From DASSFG01 sp035550375 (GTDB lineage Bacteria > Planctomycetota > Planctomycetia > Pirellulales > JAICIG01), in assembly GCA_035550375.1 (NCBI GenBank), contig DASZPH010000047.1, positions 62,001 to 126,000 of the forward strand: a DNA stretch of 64,000 nucleotides, given 5' to 3'. The notes beneath the pieces were generated by a model. The model did not search any database. It saw only the letters and a program-made list of their open reading frames with translations, and had not been told where the DNA came from. The position numbers were made by a program, and so were the translations under genes. Every line of letters begins with the position of its first letter. Within the stretch, counting starts at the first letter, position 1. Below, piece after piece: positions 45,014-54,828 of this stretch.

Positions 45014-46174
45014 TCAGTACCCCCAATGCCTGGCCACGTCGGCCGTCTCCTGCCGAATAGCGGTCAGCTCCTCGACGGATAAATTGCTCGCCGACTTCGG
45101 CGCGCGTACGCCGGCAGCACGCTGCCGGCAGATTTCGTCGGCGTTCGGCAACCGGCAATGGTCGAAGACGCTGCGAAACGTCTCCTCCGGCGAGTCGCAC
45201 ATCGACTCGAAGCGTACGATCAGGGTGGCCGCCCGCACGGCCTCGTCGGCTTCGAGCAGTCGAGCCAGGTAGCCGTAGACCGCGTTCCAAGCGATCGCCA
45301 GCCCGCGCGCGTCGTCGCCCGCCGCCCATGCTTCGCCGATCCGGCGGGTCTGCGTTTCGTCGTCCAGTTGCATGGCGCGCCGGTCCAGTCCGAACTCGAA
45401 ATGACCCGACCGGCGCATGAACGCCAGCGAGGGGGGGCGGCTTCGTTGTCCCCACGAGAACCATTCCTGCTGCCGCTTCAGCGAGGCGACGTGGGCCTCC
45501 GGCGCGCGAACGGGAACCACAAACCTGGCGTCCGGATACATGCGGACCAGGTACGCGAGGCGGGCCACGTGGTAGTTGGCCTTGGCCGCGTATCTCGTCC
45601 TGCCTTCCGCCAGCAGCAGCTTGCGCAGGTGGGCCTCATGAAACGTCTCAAACGCGGGGTGGTGCTCGCCGCGCCCGAGCACGCTGCTTGCGGATGGATC
45701 GTGGCAGCGAGGGAAGAACGCCATCCACAGCATCTCTTCCAGCGCGTCGGGCGTCTGAGACGTGACCATCACGCCGTCTTGATGCGCCCGCTCGCGCGGA
45801 GGACCGGGCGGAGTCTTTGCCGTCGCGCGGCGCCACCAGAAAGGCGTGAAGACGAACGGGTAGTCTTTGACCCGGTGGGTCGCAACCGAAGGATGCGAGG
45901 CGATCACCTCGTGAAGCAGCGTGCTTCCCGAACGGGCCAGCCCGGAGACATAAATCGGCATCGTCACTGAAATCGGCTGCAACTGCCGCTCGAGCGACGT
46001 GGTTTCCAGCCTTCCCATCCGAATCCAGAAGTTCGGATGACGAGCGACCCATCCCCCCGCGACATGCAGCCAGAAAGGGACGTCGAATGCCGAAGGATCT
46101 TGCCGATCCGGGCCGGAACGAGTAGCGCCCAATGCGATTATGGCTCCCGTGACATCGAGGCCCGGCAAGGTCAT
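45014..46174 (-). CDS. PAPS-dependent sulfotransferase family protein
   Basis: This protein of about 386 residues has the 5'-phosphosulfate loop YVSGLARSGSTLLHEVI (about 75-91), with the Ser/Thr that contact PAPS. The 3'-phosphate region is in RFVVPVRAPEAHVASL, with the conserved Arg and the following Ser in the expected strand. It should transfer sulfate from PAPS to a hydroxyl or sugar; the acceptor is unknown. The start at 46174 is preferred over 46282 because the extra 36 residues are low-complexity. It is divergent from the next gene. Confidence 0.82.
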   Translation of the reverse strand: MTLPGLDVTGAIIALGATRSGPDRQDPSAFDVPFWLHVAGGWVARHPNFWIRMGRLETTSLERQLQPISVTMPIYVSGLARSGSTLLHEVIASHPSVATHRVKDYPFVFTPFWWRRATAKTPPGPPRERAHQDGVMVTSQTPDALEEMLWMAFFPRCHDPSASSVLGRGEHHPAFETFHEAHLRKLLLAEGRTRYAAKANYHVARLAYLVRMYPDARFVVPVRAPEAHVASLKRQQEWFSWGQRSRPPSLAFMRRSGHFEFGLDRRAMQLDDETQTRRIGEAWAAGDDARGLAIAWNAVYGYLARLLEADEAVRAATLIVRFESMCDSPEETFRSVFDHCRLPNADEICRQRAAGVRAPKSASNLSVEELTAIRQETADVARHWGY

Positions 46175-46362
46175 CGACCGCAACCGAGGCTTACCCGGCT
46201 GATGGTACTGTGCCCGCGCGCAGCTCGCAAACCGGGCTTGCGGCAACTTTGGGGCACCCGCGCGTCCTGACGGAGCAGCCACCGGACCTTATAATTTCGG
46301 CTTGGAGCGGTCAAACGTCGGGAAGACGACTGCTGGCACTCGCTAATCGGGCGGATCGTTCG

Positions 46363-48210
46363 ATGGCCACCTCCAATCCACGTCGCGCGAGCAATTTGGT
46401 TGTCTCGATCGCCATCGCGCTGGCGGCGGCGACCGCCTTGCTGGCGTTTCGCCGGCTGCAAAACGCTCCGGACTCGGTCGCGGAACCACGCGCTGCGGGT
46501 TTTCGCGACCTGGCGGCCGAAAGTCATCTCGACTTTCGGATGATGTTCCTCCCCGAAGAGCAAGGTGAAAAGTTCAAGGTCAACTTGTACGACCACGGCT
46601 GCGGCGTAGCCGTGGCGGACTACGACGGCGATGGCGACGACGACGTGCTGCTGTTGAACCAGCTCGGCGCCAACGCACTTTATCGCAACCGGGGGGACGG
46701 CACCTTCGACGACGTCACCCTCGAGGCGGAAGAAGTCGCGCTCGCCGATCGTATCTGCGTCGGGGCGGCGTTCGGCGATTACGACAGCGACGGCGACCAG
46801 GATCTCTACATCACCAGCACGCGCGGCGGCAACGTGCTCTTGAAGAATGTGGGAGGCGGCCGTTTTCAGGACGCAACGGCCGAAGCAGGGGTGACCTGCC
46901 TGGCCCATTCGCAGACGCCCGCCTTTTTCGACTTTGACAACGACGGCGATCTGGATCTCTTTGTCGCCAACTCCGCCCGCTGGACGGACGACTTCGACCA
47001 GCAGGCCCGGTATTTTCGTGGTGCCGAAGACCTGTGGTCCCGAATTTACAACCTGAACGATCGCGAAGAGAACATCCTGTTCCGCAACAACGGGGACGGT
47101 TCCTTTACCGACGTCACGAAACAGGCCGGGTTGGCCGGCAAAGGTTGGGGGGGCGACGTGGCCATCTTCGATTATGACGAGGACGGCCACCTCGACTTGC
47201 TGGTGAGCAATATGTTCGGCCTGAGCCAGCTCTACCGCAACGACGGCCGTGGAGCTTTCGTCGACGTGACGCGAGAAGTGCTTGGTCCGACTTCGATGGG
47301 GGCCATCGGCACAAAGGTTTTCGACTACAACAACGACGGCCGGCTCGACCTGTTCATGGCCGACATGCACTCCGATATGTGGGTCGGCTTCGAGGAGTCG
47401 TTCCTGGTGAACCCGACGCGCAAATATCACACTCGGGCCGGACCAAAGGGTGAAGCCAAGGCGCGATTTGAGGAGGGCGACGAAAGGGTGATCGATCGGC
47501 TGGGCGCCGACTATGAGAACCTCATCTTCGGCAACACCCTGTTCCGAAACGACGGCGGTGGCCGCTTCAGCGAGGTGTCGGACGCCGCCGGACTGGAGAC
47601 CTTTTGGCCCTGGGGCGTCGCGGTCGGCGATTTTGACAACGACGGTTACGAAGACGTCTACCTGCCTTCGGGCATGGGCTTCCCTTACTTCTACTGGCCA
47701 TCGGCGCTGATGATGAACCGGGGCGACGGCACCTTCGTCGACCGCGCGGCGGAGGAGGGAATCGAGCCGCCGAAGGAAGGCCGCGAGCTTCCCGACCGCA
47801 TTGCCGGCCGACCCGCTTACCGCAGCTCGCGATGCGCCGCGACCGCCGATTTCGACGGCGACGGCCGGCTCGATCTGATCGTCAACAATTTCAACGACCG
47901 ACCGTATTATTTCAAAAACCAGTTTCCCGTGCGTCATTACATCGCCTTTCGGCTGCGCGGCGTCAAAAGCAATCAGGATGCGATCGGCGCGATGGCCCGG
48001 CTGTATTGCGGCGGGCAGGTGATGGTCAGGCAGGTGCAAGCGGCTGGCGGTTATCTGTCGCAGTCGTCCAAGACGCTGCACTTCGGCCTGGGCGACCGCG
48101 ACTCGGTGGATCGCGTGGAGATTCGCTGGCCCAGCGGTGTGCGACAGGTCGTCGAACGGCCCAAGGTCGATCAGGTGCACCGACTCGTCGAGCCGTTCGA
48201 GGGAGACTGA
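46363..48210 (+). CDS. CRTAC1-type FG-GAP repeat protein with ASPIC/UnbV domain
   Basis: This protein of about 615 residues has an N-terminal membrane anchor or signal (LVVSIAIALAAATALLAF). It continues as a seven-bladed FG-GAP/VCBS propeller. Calcium-binding DxDxDG loops recur (DYDGDGDDDV, DYDSDGDQD, DFDNDGDLD, DYDEDGHLD, DYNNDGRLD, DFDNDGYED, DFDGDGRLD). The C-terminal ASPIC/UnbV domain is clear (AIGAMARLYCGGQVMVRQVQ, HFGLGDRDSVDRVEIRWPSG). Such proteins are abundant and secreted in planctomycetes, and their function is not established. The start at 46363 gives a standard signal region. Confidence 0.88.
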   Translation: MATSNPRRASNLVVSIAIALAAATALLAFRRLQNAPDSVAEPRAAGFRDLAAESHLDFRMMFLPEEQGEKFKVNLYDHGCGVAVADYDGDGDDDVLLLNQLGANALYRNRGDGTFDDVTLEAEEVALADRICVGAAFGDYDSDGDQDLYITSTRGGNVLLKNVGGGRFQDATAEAGVTCLAHSQTPAFFDFDNDGDLDLFVANSARWTDDFDQQARYFRGAEDLWSRIYNLNDREENILFRNNGDGSFTDVTKQAGLAGKGWGGDVAIFDYDEDGHLDLLVSNMFGLSQLYRNDGRGAFVDVTREVLGPTSMGAIGTKVFDYNNDGRLDLFMADMHSDMWVGFEESFLVNPTRKYHTRAGPKGEAKARFEEGDERVIDRLGADYENLIFGNTLFRNDGGGRFSEVSDAAGLETFWPWGVAVGDFDNDGYEDVYLPSGMGFPYFYWPSALMMNRGDGTFVDRAAEEGIEPPKEGRELPDRIAGRPAYRSSRCAATADFDGDGRLDLIVNNFNDRPYYFKNQFPVRHYIAFRLRGVKSNQDAIGAMARLYCGGQVMVRQVQAAGGYLSQSSKTLHFGLGDRDSVDRVEIRWPSGVRQVVERPKVDQVHRLVEPFEGD

Positions 48211-48240
48211 ATCGCCGCGTGCGATTGCTTCAGCAGCCGT

Positions 48241-49569
48241 TCACGGACTGACGGCGCGCCGGGATTCCGAGGCCGTCGATGACGACGGGCTAGAAAGCCC
48301 CTCTTCCGCGCCACGACTTTCATAGACGGCGATGCGATGCTGAGTCATTCGTGTGTGGGGCATGGGCGAGCGGATCGGCATGTGACAGCCGACGCACCCG
48401 TCCCGGGCGTTCACGGGACAGACCCTGCTGTTAGGCTGCGGCGACGGGCCAACCGGCGTCGTTGTCGCGTCATGGTGGCAGTGCAAGCAGACGGCAACCG
48501 AGGTGCCAACGTCGTCGGGGGACGAATCGCCATGGGGGTCGTGGCAATCGTTGCAGCGAATCTTGTTCAAACTGCGCTGGTAACAGCGGCTGCTGACCAG
48601 GGCGGCAACCTGGAACTTGACCAAATCGTCGTCGGCCGCCTGAGTCCAGATTTGATCGTAGCCGTGGCACTCGCCGCAAACATACAAGTCGCGAATGAGC
48701 CGCTCGTCGTTGACGTGGGCGACCGATCGCAGCAATTCGTCGCGGGGTGTTTCAGCCCGTTGGCCTTCGAGCAGCTTCTGGGCCAGGCCAAGTGCGTTGT
48801 CGAGCGCCGTCGGACGAATCTTGGCCGGCCGGCCCTTCGCAGCCGAGTCGACATGGTCTCGGCCGTGACCGTGACAACGCTCGCAATGGACGCCAAAATG
48901 GGAGTCAGCCGGGTCGATCTTGGCATCTGACTGGACCAACAGCGACGCATGGCAAGTCAGGCAGGCCTGCGGTCCGAGTTTGGGGATCGGACGACCGAGA
49001 GCTTCGGCTACGGTGATCGGTCGGGCGGCCTTCTGCCCCGGCGTCAGATCCCAACTGTTTGTGTCGGCGTACCAGGTCGTCCGAAGCTCTTCGTAGTGGT
49101 CGGCATCGAGATCGCGAACGAAGGTTACCGCGACCTTCCCTGAGCCGAGCGCATAGGTCATTTCAGCGTATGCGACTTCGCGGCCGCGCCGAACCTCCAA
49201 GCAGAGTTTGCCATCTCGGCGGTCGATCCGGTATCGCAGGCGGTTGTCGGGGTCGAACACTTCCGCGGGAACCGGTAGAGCGTGCGCTCGCTCGTATTGA
49301 TCGGCGGTTTGCAGGGTCGCGGCCATGCGGCTCGACGACTGCCGCTCGCTTGTTTCAAGATGGCATTCGGCGCATCTCGTCGCCCCGACGTAGCTCTCCG
49401 GGTTCTCTTCGCGGGGCGCGAGCACTTGCTGCCGGGGCATGAGCAGGTGGCGGCCGACCGCCGCGACCGTCGCCAGCGAGGCGAGCGAGATGAGTATCAA
49501 GCCACCACGCCTGGCTGTGTGCCAGGTTTGTGCTATGGGCCGCAGGAAAGCCATTTGTCGAACTCGCAA
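48241..49569 (-). CDS. seven-haem cytochrome c, membrane-anchored
   Basis: This 442-residue protein has an N-terminal membrane segment (GGLILISLASLATVAAVG). It carries seven CxxCH haem c sites: CAECH, CLTCH, CERCH, CGECH, CNDCH, CLHCH and CVGCH. The arrangement is of the cytochrome c554/multihaem family that shuttles electrons in the periplasm. The length of about 440 residues and the first haem near residue 67 are typical of planctomycete copies beside ASPIC/UnbV proteins. The last 25 residues (about GLSSPSSSTASES) are encoded by a copy of an intergenic repeat. The electron partner is unknown. Confidence 0.85.
   Translation of the reverse strand: MRVRQMAFLRPIAQTWHTARRGGLILISLASLATVAAVGRHLLMPRQQVLAPREENPESYVGATRCAECHLETSERQSSSRMAATLQTADQYERAHALPVPAEVFDPDNRLRYRIDRRDGKLCLEVRRGREVAYAEMTYALGSGKVAVTFVRDLDADHYEELRTTWYADTNSWDLTPGQKAARPITVAEALGRPIPKLGPQACLTCHASLLVQSDAKIDPADSHFGVHCERCHGHGRDHVDSAAKGRPAKIRPTALDNALGLAQKLLEGQRAETPRDELLRSVAHVNDERLIRDLYVCGECHGYDQIWTQAADDDLVKFQVAALVSSRCYQRSLNKIRCNDCHDPHGDSSPDDVGTSVAVCLHCHHDATTTPVGPSPQPNSRVCPVNARDGCVGCHMPIRSPMPHTRMTQHRIAVYESRGAEEGLSSPSSSTASESRRAVSP
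48270..48307. repeat. dispersed short repeat, copy A
   Basis: AGGCCGTC, a spacer of 9 bases, then GGGCTAGAAAGCCCCTCTTCC. The GGGCT/AGCCC part can pair. It is the same layout as copy B at 49697-49740 and lies inside the C-terminal coding end of the cytochrome gene. Confidence 0.6.
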
Positions 49570-49879
49570 GAGGATGATACCGATGCGGTCGGCCCTCTGT
49601 CAAAAAAACCGGGGTTCCAGGGGTTCCATGCGAATCTCCCGATCCAAATAGCCGTGCGCGATTACGTACAGCTCCTTTACGGAGGATGGCCTTCCCAGGC
49701 CGTCCGCGTCGAGGGTGGCGGGCTAGGAAGCCCATCCTCCCCAAAACGGCGCGCCCGGCAATTAGATAGCCGTGTTAGGAAGCCCATCCTCCTAAATTGC
49801 GAGTCGCCCGCGTTCGCAGTAGGATGGGCTCAGCGATTCAGCGACCCGATTCAGGGCACGATTCAAAGAGAAACGACCT
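49570..49879. repeat. repeat-filled intergenic region
   Basis: These 310 non-coding bases contain copy B of the dispersed repeat (AGGCCGTC at 49697-49704, GGGCTAGGAAGCCC at 49721-49734). TAGGAAGCCCATCCTCC occurs at 49724-49740 and again at 49776-49792, 52 bases apart. The inverse, AGGATGGGCT, is at 49821-49830. The short arms can form small hairpins. I see no gene in it. Confidence 0.7.
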
Positions 49880-51235
49880 GTGCTTCGCGGCAGCCTTCTT
49901 TCGCGTTGGTTCGCGATCTTCGGTGCTGTGGCCCTGGGCTATGTCGGCGGCGCCACGGTGATTTTCTTTGGGCTGCCTTCCTCCGATTTTCTTGAAAGGG
50001 CGTTTATCGGCGCCCGGAGCTGGAGTAAGCGGCCTGACGCCGCACCGTCTAACGCTGGCCAGCCGTCCTCTTCCGAAACCCTCGCGGAGAAATCGGAGAG
50101 CATCGATAAGCCATCGAGAACGTTCGACGGGTTTACGCTTTACGCCTGCGCCGACAACCAGGGAGCGGGGGCCGAGGCTCTGCTGATCGACATGACGGGG
50201 GAAGTGGTCCACCGCTGGGCGCTGGCCGCCTGGCAAGTTCGGCTTAACGAGACGAACATCGAGGGAGGAACCAACAAGGTCCACAATTTCAAGCCCTGCT
50301 TTTACGGACTGCACCTCGACCCCGACGGAAATCTGCTCGTCGTATCGCACGGCGCGCCCCCCGTCGGCGGCGCCGGCCTGGCCAGGCTGGACAAGGATTC
50401 CAACATCCTTTGGGAATATCCGGGGGCGGTCCACCACGACATCGACGTGGGACAGGACGGCAACATCTATGCAATCGAGAACGAGTTCTTGATTGAGATG
50501 CCTGCCGGGCTGGAGCACATCGCCGCGCCGTGCAAATCCGACCGGTTGGTGGTGCTTTCGGCCGACGGAGAGCGATTGAGAGAGCCGATCTCCATCCTGG
50601 AGGCGATTCAAAAGTCGCCCTATTCCATGCTCTTGTCGTCGCTTCGCAAAGCGCGGGGAACGGAGGGGCCGCCCGACGCGGGACACGACTCGCCTCTCGA
50701 CGAAGGCCAGCGTCGGTTCGATCTTTTGCACACCAATTTTGTCGAGGTCCTCAACGCGAAGCGGGCGGCAAAGTTTCCCGCCTTTCGGGAAGGACAGGTT
50801 CTGATCTCCATGCGCCACCTCGACGCCATCGCCGTGCTCGACGTAGAAACGGGCTCCGTCGTCTGGGCCGCCAGCGGTCCCTGGCGTGAACAGCACGATC
50901 CGCACTTCCTCGACAACGGCCATTTGCTGATTTTCGACAACCGGGGGGGCCCGCGCGGCTCGCGCGTGATCGAATACGATCCGCAGACCCAGGCGTTCCC
51001 CTGGTCGTACCCCGGCGAGAACGACCGGCCTTTTTATTCCAGCGAGCGAGGGATGGGCCAGCGGTTGCCCAACGGGAACACCTTGATTGCCGACTCGGAA
51101 GAAGGCAAGCTGATAGAAGTGACTCAGGACAGAGAAATCGTTTGGTTTTATTCCACGGGGCGTTTCATCACCACCGCCCGACGTTATGTCGGCGACGAAC
51201 TGCGATTTTTGGGAGGTCGACGTGCCCGGCTCTGA
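49880..51235 (+). CDS. arylsulfotransferase (ASST)-like propeller protein
   Basis: This 451-residue protein has an N-terminal membrane anchor (WFAIFGAVALGYVGGATVIFF). A beta-propeller follows, made of strands such as GLHLDPDGNLLVVSHG, ARLDKDSNILWEY, AVHHDIDVGQDGNIYAIENE and GQRLPNGNTLIADSEEGKLIEV. The propeller pattern and HHD motif are those of the arylsulfotransferase (ASST) superfamily, where a His in the propeller accepts sulfate from aryl sulfates. The exact catalytic His is not certain here, so it may be a non-catalytic propeller. The start is GTG at 49880. Confidence 0.75.
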   Translation: MLRGSLLSRWFAIFGAVALGYVGGATVIFFGLPSSDFLERAFIGARSWSKRPDAAPSNAGQPSSSETLAEKSESIDKPSRTFDGFTLYACADNQGAGAEALLIDMTGEVVHRWALAAWQVRLNETNIEGGTNKVHNFKPCFYGLHLDPDGNLLVVSHGAPPVGGAGLARLDKDSNILWEYPGAVHHDIDVGQDGNIYAIENEFLIEMPAGLEHIAAPCKSDRLVVLSADGERLREPISILEAIQKSPYSMLLSSLRKARGTEGPPDAGHDSPLDEGQRRFDLLHTNFVEVLNAKRAAKFPAFREGQVLISMRHLDAIAVLDVETGSVVWAASGPWREQHDPHFLDNGHLLIFDNRGGPRGSRVIEYDPQTQAFPWSYPGENDRPFYSSERGMGQRLPNGNTLIADSEEGKLIEVTQDREIVWFYSTGRFITTARRYVGDELRFLGGRRARL

Positions 51236-51458
51236 TTGTTCCGTTCTTCTGGCGTATATGGGGTTGGGATCGGGGCTCGATCTGATCCCGTACTTTGCTG
51301 CCCTGCTGAGCCTGGTGGGGGCGGCCTTCGTAGCCATCGTGCAGTGGCCGGCGTTCGTCGTGCTCCGCTGGCTGAGGGGCAAACGCAAGGGCACGGAGCA
51401 GGAGGCGGTGACCGACGCGGCAGAGCCACCTTCCGCGCCGGGTGATCAGGACGGGTAG
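51222..51458 (+). CDS. small two-helix membrane protein
   Basis: This protein of about 78 residues has one long or two short membrane helices (LLAYMGLGSGLDLIPYFAAL, LVGAAFVAIVQWPAFVVL), then a basic RGKRKG turn and an acidic tail. The GTG at 51222 has a strong GGGAGG 5 bases before it and lies 14 bases inside the preceding gene, so the two are coupled. Function is unknown; it may accompany the propeller protein. Confidence 0.6.
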   Translation: MPGSDCSVLLAYMGLGSGLDLIPYFAALLSLVGAAFVAIVQWPAFVVLRWLRGKRKGTEQEAVTDAAEPPSAPGDQDG

Positions 51459-51506
51459 CTGTCTGACGATTCCGATTGGATGATGCCCGCGTTGAATTGG
51501 TTCTAT

Positions 51507-51522
51507 CGCGCGGTGGAGCGCG
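51507..51522. terminator. small hairpin between convergent genes
   Basis: CGCGC (51507-51511) and GCGCG (51518-51522) pair around GGTGGA, followed by CTTCT. It lies in the 67-base gap between the small membrane protein gene and the TPR-CRTAC1 gene, which converge. Confidence 0.35.
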
Positions 51523-51525
51523 CTT

Positions 51526-54500
51526 CTACTGCGGCATCCTCACCAATTCGTCGCGCCCCTCGACGAGGATGAGTTCGACGTCCGCCGGCACATCTTGAAA
51601 AACCTGCCGCGAACCCGACGGCCACTCGACGCGGATTTCGTCGAGCGAGTCGCACGGTCCCAGGCCAAAGACCAGTTGCCGCTGATTGCTCGCCATGTAA
51701 CCGTCGCCGGCCGTAAGTTCACGCGTCTGTGTTTTGTCTCGCACTGAAACGGTCACGCGCGTTCCGATCGCTTCCCGCGCCGAGCGTGTGCCGTGCAGCA
51801 CGAGGGCCAAGAAGTGCCCGGCGTCGGGCGTCTCGTTGCTCACCAGCGCCACGGACTCGTCGAGATGCGAAACCACGAAATCCTCTCGGCCGTCGCGGTT
51901 GAAATCGAGCCGCGCCAACCCCCGGCCAAGGTGCGGCTGGCGGAAGAACGCTCCGAGTCTCTCGGCGTCGACCTCGGCAAACCGTCCTCCGCCCAAGTTG
52001 CGAAAGTATTGCGGACGCATCTGGTAAGGAGTTCCCATGTCGCGCAGATCACTGATATGCCCGTTCGTCACCACGAGGTCGGGCAGGCCGTCGAGTTCGC
52101 CGTCGATAAACTGGGCGCCGAAGCCAAGCATTTCATGGCTTGGCGCCCGGAGCCCAGCCGCCTCCGCAACCTCCTCAAACAGATCGCCGCTGCGTTGCAG
52201 GTAGAGCGCGCTGTCAAGCCGATAGAAGTCCGTTACGAACAAGTCGAGCCTGCCGTCGCCATTGACATCCCCCGCCGCCACCCCCATCGAAGCCTGTGCT
52301 TTGCCGTGGCCGTCGAAGGCCAGGCCGGAGAGAACACCCATCTCGGCGAATTGCGGTGAACCGTCCGCGGCCGTTCGCCGATTGACGAAGTAGAAATTGG
52401 GGTCCTGGTCGTTGGCCACGAACAAGCTAAGACGTCCGCTGCCGTCAAAATCCGCCGTCACAAGACCCAAGCCGTTGCCGCCCTGCACCGAGAGGCCGCT
52501 CGGTTCAGTGCGGTCTTCGAAACGGCCGTCGCCCAGGTTGAGCCAAAAGCGATCGGGCTCGGCCGAAAACGTACGCGGCGAGCACGTTTCCGCGTGTCCA
52601 CCCTGCTGGCAAACCTGATCGAAGACATCTTTGCCCATGACGTAGTTCACGTCGTATAGATCAGGCAATCCGTCACCGCTCAAGTCGGCCACCAGGCAAC
52701 TTGTCGTCCACTTCGCGTCGGTCAATCCTGCGGCCGAGGTAACGTCGAGAAAAGTTCCGTCGCCGCAATTCATGAGGAGCCGGTTGACGCCGATGTTGGC
52801 GACGTAGAGGTCTGGAAAACCGTCAGCATTGAAATCGCCGACCGCGACGCCCTGGCTGAAACGGTCTTCAAACATCCCGGCCGGAGCGGTCACGGGGGTA
52901 AACCGTCCACCCAGGTTGCGACTAAGCTGATCCAAAAACTCGGTCTGACCGGCTTGCGGCGGCCAACGGCAGCCTTGGGTAAAGTAGACGTCGGGCCAGC
53001 CGTCGAGGTCGTAGTCGAGCACGGCTGCGCCTCCCCCCGTAAACTGGAACATGCGCCCCTCGCCATGGCCGGGCTCGCAGCCCCGGAAGTAAACGAAATC
53101 GATGCCTGCCGCCGCGGCCAGTTCGCGAAAAGTCGCGCCAGTCGTTATAGCCGCTGATGGGTCCAGCGCATCGTTCGTGTCCGGAGGAGGCGGAAGAAGG
53201 CCGGCCGGCTGCTCAGCCTTGTGCAGCCCGCCGTCGATCAAAGCAAAGGCCCCGGGAAAGCGGGGCAACGGATAATCGCTCAGGTCGAGACGACGTGCAG
53301 GATCGCAATCGGCCGGCGTCTCGTCGGGACAGGCGGATGGTTCGGCCTGGATCCTTGCCATGTCTGCCGGAATCCAGTCGGCGTCGGATGACAGCGATCT
53401 GGCGACCGCGTTCCAACCCCATGCCTCCCGCAGCCGGCCCAACGACTCAGCAAGAAGGGCCGCGCGCTGGACGAGGCGGAGGTCGCCCGGGCCGAGACGC
53501 AGGTCGAAGAGCGTCTCCGCGAGTTCTTCGAGCCGCCGGGCTCGCTCGGCGAGGAAGCCGACGTCCTCCGCGTCCTCGCCAAGCGCCTGCAGGACCTGCG
53601 ACAATTGATAGCTTGCCGCCTGGTGATTCGGGTCGCGTCGCAGAGCCTCCCAGAAACAGCGGGCGGCGGTGCGCAGATCGCTCGACTTCCAGAGGTAGCC
53701 TCGCACCAGCCAGACATCAGGATGATCTTCGGCCGACGCCGGCAGCCGTCGCTGCCAGTCGTCGAGGGCCTCGCGATCGCCCAGTTCCCACAGCGTGCGG
53801 CCGAGCAAGGCGTGCCCTTCCAGTTGATCGGGGGCGGCCGCCAGCACGCGCTGCAAGAGGCGCCGTGCTTCGGCCGGGTCCTTCTTGTTGCGCAGCGCGA
53901 TGCGTGCCAGACCGACCAGAGGAAGAACACTCTCTGGTTCCGCGGCGCGAAATGCTTGTAGTCGACGCTCCTCGCCAAAGGCCTCGTCGTGGTTCCCCGC
54001 CGCCATCAGCCACGTCAAGGTGAAACGATTTAACCGCAGTAATTCGTACAGGTGCGGCAGCGACTCGAACCGGCGCCCTTCGACGCTCAGCAGCCAGGCG
54101 AGCCGCTCGTGGGCGTCGGCCTGGTGCGGATCGTGCTTGATGCATTCCTTGAACGCCTGCTCAGCGGCCCCGGCCCGATTGGCATTCAGCAGAAGGTTGC
54201 CGGCCGCCAACCGTGCCTCGGCCGCCTCAGCCGGATCGTCCCCCGGTACGCGGTTGTAATACGCCACCGCGTCGTCGAGCCGACCCTGCTTGGCCGCCGC
54301 TTCGCCGGCCAGCAACAACGCCGTAGAAAAACGTGGCTCTCGTTCGAGCGCGCGTCGACAGAGCTTCTCGACCTCGTCGTATTGCGCGTCGGCCAGGGCT
54401 TGACGGGCCCGGCCGGCCAGTTCCGCAACCGGCGTCGCATCCTTGGCGGTCCGCCAGATCGCTGCGGCGAGCGCCACCAGGAGGATTGCGGGAGCCAGCC

Positions 54501-54552
54501 AGACTGGCCTCGAACGTTGGCGGGCAGCGAGCGCTTGCGGCCGGCGAGGCAT
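51526..54552 (-). CDS. TPR-FG-GAP-ASPIC/UnbV fusion protein
   Basis: This 1008-residue protein has an N-terminal membrane segment (about 18-34, WLAPAILLVALAAAIW). A TPR superhelix follows (about 45-400, e.g. ALLLAGEAAAKQGRLDDAVAYYNR). After a linker comes an FG-GAP propeller (about 470-900) with DYDLDGWPDVYF, DFNADGFPDLYV, DLSGDGLPDLYD, DFDGSGRLSLFV and DVNGDGRLDLFV loops. The C-terminus is the ASPIC/UnbV domain (REAIGTRVTVSVRDKTQT, VFGLGPCDSLDEIRVEWPSG). It is a longer relative of the CRTAC1 protein at 46363. The TPR part probably binds partner proteins at the membrane. Confidence 0.88.
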   Translation of the reverse strand: MPRRPQALAARQRSRPVWLAPAILLVALAAAIWRTAKDATPVAELAGRARQALADAQYDEVEKLCRRALEREPRFSTALLLAGEAAAKQGRLDDAVAYYNRVPGDDPAEAAEARLAAGNLLLNANRAGAAEQAFKECIKHDPHQADAHERLAWLLSVEGRRFESLPHLYELLRLNRFTLTWLMAAGNHDEAFGEERRLQAFRAAEPESVLPLVGLARIALRNKKDPAEARRLLQRVLAAAPDQLEGHALLGRTLWELGDREALDDWQRRLPASAEDHPDVWLVRGYLWKSSDLRTAARCFWEALRRDPNHQAASYQLSQVLQALGEDAEDVGFLAERARRLEELAETLFDLRLGPGDLRLVQRAALLAESLGRLREAWGWNAVARSLSSDADWIPADMARIQAEPSACPDETPADCDPARRLDLSDYPLPRFPGAFALIDGGLHKAEQPAGLLPPPPDTNDALDPSAAITTGATFRELAAAAGIDFVYFRGCEPGHGEGRMFQFTGGGAAVLDYDLDGWPDVYFTQGCRWPPQAGQTEFLDQLSRNLGGRFTPVTAPAGMFEDRFSQGVAVGDFNADGFPDLYVANIGVNRLLMNCGDGTFLDVTSAAGLTDAKWTTSCLVADLSGDGLPDLYDVNYVMGKDVFDQVCQQGGHAETCSPRTFSAEPDRFWLNLGDGRFEDRTEPSGLSVQGGNGLGLVTADFDGSGRLSLFVANDQDPNFYFVNRRTAADGSPQFAEMGVLSGLAFDGHGKAQASMGVAAGDVNGDGRLDLFVTDFYRLDSALYLQRSGDLFEEVAEAAGLRAPSHEMLGFGAQFIDGELDGLPDLVVTNGHISDLRDMGTPYQMRPQYFRNLGGGRFAEVDAERLGAFFRQPHLGRGLARLDFNRDGREDFVVSHLDESVALVSNETPDAGHFLALVLHGTRSAREAIGTRVTVSVRDKTQTRELTAGDGYMASNQRQLVFGLGPCDSLDEIRVEWPSGSRQVFQDVPADVELILVEGRDELVRMPQ

Positions 54553-54828
54553 GATCGAAAAGCGCCAGCGACGTGAACCTGGCGATCGAGAAACGGTTGA
54601 TGAGCCGCCGATAAACGTCGATTCTAGAAGGGCGACGGAGGGCGGTCAAACAGCCCGAGTCATCACTTCGAGCCGTTCTCCTTGGTAGCCTCGCCTCCCG
54701 CACTTTTGTAACCTCGCCTGCCGCGCGCGGCACTTAATCCTTGCCGGGATCGGGAAGACGCTCCGACGACGTTGAGGGGGCCGCTCTCGCAGTCGTCGGA
54801 TTAATCGAGAACGAGAAGAGGCGGGGTC

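Noticed and set aside
46171..48180. 669-codon frame antisense to the CRTAC1 gene
   Set aside because: It mirrors the repetitive DxDxDG coding and has no signal or domain of its own.
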